A stretch of DNA of 64,000 nt, taken from assembly GCA_021298555.1 (NCBI GenBank), contig JAJTGE010000004.1:1-64000 (forward strand), in the 5' to 3' direction. The stretch's first letter is position 1, and the number at the start of each line of letters is the position of its first letter. The notes below the pieces were generated by a model, which was not told the origin of the DNA, ran no database searches, and saw nothing but the letters and a program-made list of their open reading frames with translations. Below are positions 58,748 to 64,000 of the stretch, one piece after another. Position numbers and translations under genes: made by a program. This stretch comes from Oxalobacteraceae bacterium. Its GTDB lineage: Bacteria; Pseudomonadota; Gammaproteobacteria; Burkholderiales; Burkholderiaceae_D.

Positions 58748-59376
58748 TTCGGCTCCGTCTTGTAGTTAAAGCGGGTCCAGCCAGACGACATACGCCAATC
58801 ACCGCTGCCTAGTGCGTTTACTTGTATGAGTTTTGGAAGCTGCGATACGTCTAAGCTAAATTGAACGGCCACTGTGTAACTTGCATCGGGTTTGAGTGCG
58901 CCAGGTTCTGCTACTAACCAGCGGCCTGGGTGACGCAGTAAGGCAAGCAGATCGTCGAATCGTGAAAAACTTCTGTATAAATTTCCATCAATCGAAGCCC
59001 GATACTGGCGCGTGAGTACATTGTAAGAAACGCGGATGTTGCGACTGGTTTTAATAGCGACATCATCAAGCCAATACCAACGCGGCCTTGATACTTCTAG
59101 TTGAAGTTTGAAATGCAGTGGTATGCCGCGAGAAAGCGCATCTTCCAAAGCGTGTGTCAGATCAACCGAGTAATTGGTTGAGAGCGAATAACCCTCGTCA
59201 GTGGTTTCGAAAGTAGCGTCAATAAACTCTATGCCATCAGCAGCCAATGCAGGCATGACAGTCGCCATGCTCAATGCGGCTAGTAAGAATCCAAAGAAAA
59301 TTTTTCGGATCCCAAACCAGAAGCGGCAAGCGATATGACAACGATGTAAAGGTGACACTAGCTTGAAAAGTCCCAC
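58744..59376 (-). CDS. DUF4390 domain-containing exported protein
   Basis: 210 residues; hydrophobic export signal (FFGFLLAALSMATVMPALAA, to about 45) and a domain with SLSTNYSVDLTHALEDALSRGIPLH-type strands and PRWYWLDDVAI. DUF4390 proteins regularly precede ntrY in betaproteobacteria. They may be partners of the kinase, but no function is proven. Start given as GTG 59376; an internal start would shorten the part before the signal. Confidence 0.85.
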   Translation of the reverse strand: MGLFKLVSPLHRCHIACRFWFGIRKIFFGFLLAALSMATVMPALAADGIEFIDATFETTDEGYSLSTNYSVDLTHALEDALSRGIPLHFKLQLEVSRPRWYWLDDVAIKTSRNIRVSYNVLTRQYRASIDGNLYRSFSRFDDLLALLRHPGRWLVAEPGALKPDASYTVAVQFSLDVSQLPKLIQVNALGSGDWRMSSGWTRFNYKTEPK

Positions 59377-59461
59377 GTATTCTTACCTTGCCCTTTGTGC
59401 CGGATTGGGGAGTTGCCGTGAGTGGTAAAAAAACCACGCTCTGGGAACCCCGGCGATAGTA

Positions 59462-60754
59462 TCAAAACAAGGGCTTTTGGAGTAGCGCAAAGAACAAGCC
59501 GTCCTGATCTTGGGTAGCTCCCGCCATAGGCAGCAGCTGTCCTGGGGCTGGCAAACGTATATGCGTATGGCGGCGACAGAAAGCCTCAGCCTGCAGCTCG
59601 GACTCTTCGGGCCAGATAGAACAGGTAACCAATAGCATCAGTCCTCCGGGCCGCAGCATGGACCACAGATTATTCAAAATATCGGCAGCTAGCCGCGCCA
59701 ATGCAGCAGAGTCTTCAGGCCGTCTGAGCCAGCGTATGTCTGGATGTCGTCGCACTATGCCTGAGGCGGTGCAAGGTACATCAGCCAAAATCCGATCAAA
59801 CAGCTGCCCATCCCACCAATCCTTGCGCCGCGCATCGCCGCGCAGGAGTTCGGCTTCAAAATCGAGGCGATCCAGATTTTCCTCTACGCGCTTTAGCCGG
59901 TCTTGGTCATTATCTAAAGCTACTAGGCGTATGTCTTCAAGCTCAAGTAAGTGCACGCTCTTGCCACCCGGTGCGGCGCAAGCATCTAATACACGCATGC
60001 CAGATTCCAGCTGCATTAACGGTGCAGCCAATTGCGCTGCGGCGTCCTGTACGGATACCCAGCCCTGGCTAAAGCCTGGAATTTCAGACACTGGCGTGGG
60101 TTGAGCTAGTCTGACCGCGCTAGGGCCGATCTGGGTTGCCTCAACCTGCTGCTGAGATAAAAGATCAAGATAGTCTTGCACGCTGCCTTTAAGGCGATTG
60201 ACTCTGAGCGTCAGTGGCGGTCGTTGATTTCCCACCTGCAGCAACTCTTCCCATTGTTCAGGCCACGATGCACGGGCTTTGTCTATCCACCATTGCGGAT
60301 AATTTAATCGTGCTTCATCGGATGTTTGCGTTGTAGCCAGCAACCTGTCCCGCTCGCGCAGAAAGCGCCGCAAGACCGCATTGACCACGCCTTTTGCGCG
60401 GGTCAGTTCAGGATCGGCGGCGCAGGCCGATACCGCCTGATCCACCACAGTATGGTCTGCATACGGACGGGTGGTGTCAGCCAACAATCCCAAACTCATA
60501 CATAAGAGTGAACCCAGTCGAGCGGGGGATGGCGGGGAATCTAATAGCAAACCCATAAGCGCATTACTTTGGCCCCAACTTCGCATGCTGCGATAACAGA
60601 GATCTTGTATGGCTCCGCGAGACTGCGGCGTTGCTTGCACAGCCACAAATGTAGAACTCAGCGCTAGCGGTAATGAAGTGCCTGTACTCACCATCTCTAA
60701 TGCACGCGCAGCGCCATCCAGCGCGAACGCTAATGAGTCAGGCGCTAATTTCAT
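59462..60754 (-). CDS. rsmB: 16S rRNA (cytosine-967-C5)-methyltransferase RsmB
   Basis: 430 residues from ATG 60754, which overlaps the upstream lipase stop as ATGA. N-terminal NusB-like RNA-binding domain (about 1-150, TRAKGVVNAVLRRFLRERD), then the methyltransferase: DACAAPGGKSVHLLELE (SAM loop), VALDNDQDRLKRVEEN, catalytic-region ADVPCTASGIVRRHPD and the second Cys in LVTCSIWPEE. It sits before DUF4390-ntrY-ntrX, the usual betaproteobacterial order. Confidence 0.95.
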   Translation of the reverse strand: MKLAPDSLAFALDGAARALEMVSTGTSLPLALSSTFVAVQATPQSRGAIQDLCYRSMRSWGQSNALMGLLLDSPPSPARLGSLLCMSLGLLADTTRPYADHTVVDQAVSACAADPELTRAKGVVNAVLRRFLRERDRLLATTQTSDEARLNYPQWWIDKARASWPEQWEELLQVGNQRPPLTLRVNRLKGSVQDYLDLLSQQQVEATQIGPSAVRLAQPTPVSEIPGFSQGWVSVQDAAAQLAAPLMQLESGMRVLDACAAPGGKSVHLLELEDIRLVALDNDQDRLKRVEENLDRLDFEAELLRGDARRKDWWDGQLFDRILADVPCTASGIVRRHPDIRWLRRPEDSAALARLAADILNNLWSMLRPGGLMLLVTCSIWPEESELQAEAFCRRHTHIRLPAPGQLLPMAGATQDQDGLFFALLQKPLF

Positions 60755-61602
60755 GATGTGACCTTGGCAGGTAGCTGTTCTAACCACGCACTCACATCAT
60801 CAAAGACGGTAGTCGAGTGAAGTTCGTTAAACAGCTCGTGGTACAAAGTTTCGTAGGTATGTAAGCGTAAAAAGTTTTTTGGGCATGCCTCCGCAAATTT
60901 CAGGCTGCCAGACGAATCAACTAGTTTGTCATTACCAGCCACAAGTAGTACTGCAGGCAGGGTAAGCGCAGCAGCGTGTGCATGAACATCGGCCATAGTA
61001 TCGAGCATAGAATTGAGTAATCGGGCGCTGATGCGACCATGAACTAAATCGTCGTTACGATACGATGCAATGACTTTAGGATCATGTGACAGGTAGTTGG
61101 TTTTTAAACCATTCGACAGTGTGAGTCCAGGAGCTAAGGAGCTTAGTATTTTTAGCAGCGCGCGCTGTATAACGTTCATGCGTATGGCTAGCGCAGGCGC
61201 TGATAACACCAGACCGTCCAGAGTACAGGATCCGGACAAAGCGACCTTCGCTGCAAACAATCCTCCCATGCTATGACCCAGCAATAAGTGCCGCGATACT
61301 GATTTAGGGCAGTTTGCTTGCCAGTGCCGTATGACTGCATGAGCATCATCGATCAGTGCATTATGCTGTGGAATATCTCCGCGCTCACCCCGGGATTTTC
61401 CATGTCCGCGATGATCATAGCTGCGCACCGCATAGCCACGGGCACAAAAAAACTCAGCGACATGGTCGTAGCGTCCACTATGTTCACCTAGACCATGCAT
61501 AAAGACTATGCCTGAATGTGGAGCGCCAGAGGGAAAATAATCGGCGCAATGCAGCCGCGTGCCATCCTGCATTTCAAGCGTCGAAAATTGTGCCTTAGCC
61601 AT
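60751..61602 (-). CDS. Alpha/beta hydrolase, monoacylglycerol lipase-like
   Basis: 283 residues from ATG 61602. Oxyanion region FMHGLGEHSGRYDHVAEFF, nucleophile elbow GHSMGGLFAA (Ser about 118), acid in VAGNDKLVDSSG and His in TLYHELFNE. The HGLGEH pattern marks the lysophospholipase/monoacylglycerol lipase branch. No signal peptide. The ATG overlaps the DUF1840 stop (TGATG), so translation is coupled; a GTG at 61614 is possible. Confidence 0.87.
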   Translation of the reverse strand: MAKAQFSTLEMQDGTRLHCADYFPSGAPHSGIVFMHGLGEHSGRYDHVAEFFCARGYAVRSYDHRGHGKSRGERGDIPQHNALIDDAHAVIRHWQANCPKSVSRHLLLGHSMGGLFAAKVALSGSCTLDGLVLSAPALAIRMNVIQRALLKILSSLAPGLTLSNGLKTNYLSHDPKVIASYRNDDLVHGRISARLLNSMLDTMADVHAHAAALTLPAVLLVAGNDKLVDSSGSLKFAEACPKNFLRLHTYETLYHELFNELHSTTVFDDVSAWLEQLPAKVTS

Positions 61603-61931
61603 CACACGCCCCACATAACAAAGGTCTTTTCTTTATGCGCAGCACGCATCATTTCAAGCAATGGAAAAGCACGTGTGCCAAGGCTAATTTTTTTACCTGA
61701 ATCAACATCCTCGTCGTTATCTTTGTCGGTAGATTGGCCTTGATCACCAGCTGCAGGCATTCGCTTGCTCTGTGCGATTTCATTTTCTAGCAGCGCAATA
61801 GCAGCCGGCATATCCTCAGCTGTGATAATGCCTTGATCAACTTCTTTATTTAACACGTCAAGTAGAGGCTTTGCATGTGTTTTGTACATAAGCACGTCGG
61901 CAGCAGCGCCGGATTTAAAAGTTATTAACAT
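61602..61931 (-). CDS. DUF1840 domain-containing protein
   Basis: 109 residues: MLITFKSGAAADVLMY, then a helical region (DQGIITAEDMPAAIALLE), an acidic low-complexity loop (about 64-78) and SLGTRAFPLLEMMRAAHKE. Small family widespread in beta- and gammaproteobacteria, function unknown. First gene of a coupled set with the lipase and rsmB. Confidence 0.87.
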   Translation of the reverse strand: MLITFKSGAAADVLMYKTHAKPLLDVLNKEVDQGIITAEDMPAAIALLENEIAQSKRMPAAGDQGQSTDKDNDEDVDSGKKISLGTRAFPLLEMMRAAHKEKTFVMWGV

Positions 61932-62004
61932 AAATCTCTCACAAAAAAATTGGAAGTATCTCAGCAGTATGCGTGCGTGATAGAGTGATTTCTCACACTA
62001 CGTA

Positions 62005-63273
62005 CTATGATTTGACTAAAGTATCAAACCGCGCTTTGCTAATGACAAATTGCATGAGCGCTAATAATTGCGCCAATAAATAAACTGCCCATGCCATGCG
62101 CATGGCAGCGGAGTAATCCCAGTTGATAGCAACAAAAAAATCAATCAACAATCCCAAGCCCCATTGCACACTAAATGCACCAATAAACAGAGCCAGGTTG
62201 TAGGCACTATTGACCTGCCCGACTTGGGTCGATGGAAAAGATAGGCTCACATGTGTTTGCGCCAGCGTTGACACCGTCACCAACAAGGAAAAAGGTATCC
62301 ATAGTAGCCAGGCCCACCCGTAGGGAAATAACAGCATGGCAAGCTGCAGCACGATAGACAAACCTATGCCTATCGCTACCACCTTCAAGGCCGGCCAGCC
62401 AGGTTTGTCGTCATAAGAAACACGTCGTGGTGCCCACCACGACAACATCACATACGACAGCATTAGACAAAAATTAAAAGCAAACAAAGCCTGCGAGGTT
62501 TGCGTTGCAGATAAACCCAGCACACGCATCATCCACGGGCCAGCCCAAAGGGTTTGGACCGCCATGAATCCTCCTTGATGTACAGCACCTAACAGAGCCA
62601 TGCGCCGAAAATAAGGATGGCTAACTATTTGCCAGTACGACAGCGTATCAGCAGAGGGGCCGCGATAAATAGTCTGAGCCATATGGTCATCCTCTACTTT
62701 GCGTAATTGGAAGAACACAACAGTAGCCGCCATGATGACTAGCACACACATTAACCAGAATACGCCGCGCCAGCCTATGAATGGCAGCGCAGCGGCAACG
62801 GGTATGGTGGTAGAAAGTGCGCCGGCTGTGCCGAAGACCAGCATCCAACTCGAGAGCTGGCTTTGACGTTCAGGCGCATACCAGCTGCGATAGGCTTTAA
62901 GTGGCGCCATCAGACAGGCAGAGACCCCGACGCCTATGAGTGCACGACCTATCCACAAGCCAGTAAGCGTTGAACTACTCGCGAATATGGCAACTCCTGC
63001 AGCAGCAAACAACAGTAAAGCTGATTCAGTACGACGCGGGCCATGTTTGTCTAGCCATAAACCCAGCGGGAGCTGCAGGCTCGCAAAACCTAAAAAATAA
63101 GCAGATGAAAGTAAACCTAAATCTGCATTCGATAACTGTAGATCAGTAACGAGGTCGGGTGCGATAACAGCGTTAATGGCACGAAAAGCGTAAGAGAGAA
63201 AATAGGCTGCTGCAAAAATCAGAACGACACGTATGCCAGCTTTGCCCTCAAGATAACTACGCGTATCCGACAT
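62005..63273 (-). CDS. MFS transporter
   Basis: 422 residues with 12 predicted helices. Begins with FAAAYFLSYAFRAINAVIAP; motif A in loop 2-3 is LPLGLWLDKHGPRRTE. It resembles the nitrate/nitrite or anion-cation symporter-like MFS branch, but the substrate is not readable. The start codon overlaps the stop of the lipoprotein gene (TAATG), implying coupled expression. Confidence 0.85.
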   Translation of the reverse strand: MSDTRSYLEGKAGIRVVLIFAAAYFLSYAFRAINAVIAPDLVTDLQLSNADLGLLSSAYFLGFASLQLPLGLWLDKHGPRRTESALLLFAAAGVAIFASSSTLTGLWIGRALIGVGVSACLMAPLKAYRSWYAPERQSQLSSWMLVFGTAGALSTTIPVAAALPFIGWRGVFWLMCVLVIMAATVVFFQLRKVEDDHMAQTIYRGPSADTLSYWQIVSHPYFRRMALLGAVHQGGFMAVQTLWAGPWMMRVLGLSATQTSQALFAFNFCLMLSYVMLSWWAPRRVSYDDKPGWPALKVVAIGIGLSIVLQLAMLLFPYGWAWLLWIPFSLLVTVSTLAQTHVSLSFPSTQVGQVNSAYNLALFIGAFSVQWGLGLLIDFFVAINWDYSAAMRMAWAVYLLAQLLALMQFVISKARFDTLVKS

Positions 63274-63800
63274 TAGTGGGCGCTAAAGGAGGATAAAAAT
63301 GTATCGGCGATTTCGTTAGTCAGCTTTTCTGGCGGTCCCAAGGCGATGACTTGAAAAACATATTCTTCGCGCGTACCAAAGCGGGCGAACAAGCTGAGTT
63401 TGCGACCAGTCGATGTCATTCCTGTCGCGTGAATTTCTGTCATCACCGTACCGTCTTTGAGCGCGATGTTTTTTTGCTGAGTCATTTCGCCACGTATATT
63501 TTGCAGCATGGCTTTTTGCATCGCGAGCAGCGCCGCATTGCGTTGCGCAGCATTGTCGATTTTGGCGCTGGCCACTGCAAAATTGATGTCATCAGTTTCG
63601 GCAGCTGTCATACTCATCGTCAGTTTCTGACCATCCAGAGAGATGTCGCGTGTGTGGCTGCTGGGTTTGGATGGCAATAACACGGTGTATGACGGATCGG
63701 TGCCGTGCACTTCGCGCCAGTTGAAATTCGGACTGCAGGCAGCGCACATAAATACGATAGTCGCGGCCCAGAGGGTCAAGAAGGATTTATTCACAAACAT
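63273..63800 (-). CDS. Probable exported lipoprotein, function unknown
   Basis: 175 residues from ATG 63800; the longer frame to 63854 has no support. N-terminal signal TLWAATIVFMCAAC with a Cys at the end that could be a lipidation site (AAC-S), then WREVHGTDPSYTVLLPSKP and a C-terminal part TREEYVFQVIALGPPEKL. The middle shows alternating strands. No family is recognised with confidence. Confidence 0.6.
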   Translation of the reverse strand: MFVNKSFLTLWAATIVFMCAACSPNFNWREVHGTDPSYTVLLPSKPSSHTRDISLDGQKLTMSMTAAETDDINFAVASAKIDNAAQRNAALLAMQKAMLQNIRGEMTQQKNIALKDGTVMTEIHATGMTSTGRKLSLFARFGTREEYVFQVIALGPPEKLTNEIADTFLSSFSAH

Positions 63801-63868
63801 GGTGCAGATAGTAACAGCAGCGAGTGTATTTTCGCTGGCGCGCACGGCCCGCAAGGGGTGCTCACCAC

Positions 63869-64000
63869 CTAGCGTTGAGTACTCAGTGCGCGCCGGTATT
63901 GAATGGCTTCGGCTACGTGAGTGGCAGTAATAGATTCGTTGTGCGCTAAGTCAGCGATGGTGCGCGCTAGCTTCAAGACCCTGTGATAAGCCCGTGCAGA
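63869..64000 (-). CDS. comM: ComM/YifB family ATPase, C-terminal end (partial)
   Basis: The last 43 residues of a gene that continues past the window edge: [19 protein letters not shown], then [11 protein letters not shown] before the TAG. This is the C-terminal helical domain of the Mg-chelatase-like AAA+ protein ComM (YifB), a branch-migration helicase used in natural transformation. Confidence 0.85.
   Translation of the reverse strand, partial: SARAYHRVLKLARTIADLAHNESITATHVAEAIQYRRALSTQR

Overview
The window looks like a chromosomal segment of a betaproteobacterium, most likely of the order Burkholderiales. The evidence is indirect: small families typical of that group (DUF3717, DUF1840, DUF3567, DUF4390, a polyhydroxyalkanoate phasin, a DUF4142 protein), the NtrY/NtrX pair next to DUF4390 and rsmB, and the blocks LysM-dprA-smg-topB and def-fmt. 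Base composition looks moderate (about half G+C by eye), with A+T-rich gaps around 25-31 kb. No phage, insertion sequence, CRISPR array, rRNA or tRNA gene was recognised.

Layout. 0-6.4 kb: partial MFS transporter, RluA-type pseudouridine synthase, a 2-hydroxyacid dehydrogenase with a MOSC protein, an unrecognised 254-residue protein, a one-domain asparaginase and a secreted acetamidase/formamidase. 6.5-16.1 kb: the dnaA neighbourhood, mnmE-yidC-yidD-rnpA-rpmH on the minus strand and dnaA-dnaN-gyrB on the plus strand, with one perfect DnaA box in the gap. 16.2-24.6 kb: haloacid dehalogenase, malate synthase G, ahpC-ahpF with an OxyR-like site, a Tim44-like protein, an AI-2E/PerM permease and TerC. 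25.4-31.0 kb: a mirrored periplasmic oxidation module, in which two secreted glucose/sorbosone-type (probably PQQ-dependent) dehydrogenases, each followed by its own monohaem cytochrome c, converge on a shared terminator and are flanked by a YVTN beta-propeller. 31.2-39.3 kb: folE, a SET-domain methyltransferase, DUF4142, an FAD dehydrogenase, a phasin, an acyl-CoA ligase and a B12-binding radical SAM protein. 39.2-49.5 kb: DUF3717, a cobalamin- and apparently folate-independent (MesD-like) methionine synthase, an aminotransferase, topB, smg, dprA and LysM (all minus), then def and fmt (plus). 49.5-53.4 kb: metH behind a leader that resembles a SAM-II riboswitch with an intrinsic terminator; metH is split into two frames. 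53.4-64 kb, all minus: a glutamine amidotransferase, a TrmB-like methyltransferase, DUF3567, a CobW-like fragment, NtrX/NtrY-like regulators, DUF4390, rsmB, a lipase, DUF1840, an MFS transporter, a lipoprotein and the C-terminus of ComM.

Most interesting points. (1) metH carries what looks like a net 19-base deletion and frameshift exactly at the homocysteine/folate domain junction, while a MesD-like methionine synthase lies 9 kb away; the two observations may be linked. (2) The metH leader fits the SAM-II core as I remember it, with an extra hairpin inserted. (3) The mirrored PQQ-dehydrogenase/cytochrome module. (4) Two unassigned structured-RNA candidates and a small ORF after dprA that lacks a normal start. 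All homology statements come from motif recognition, not from database searches.
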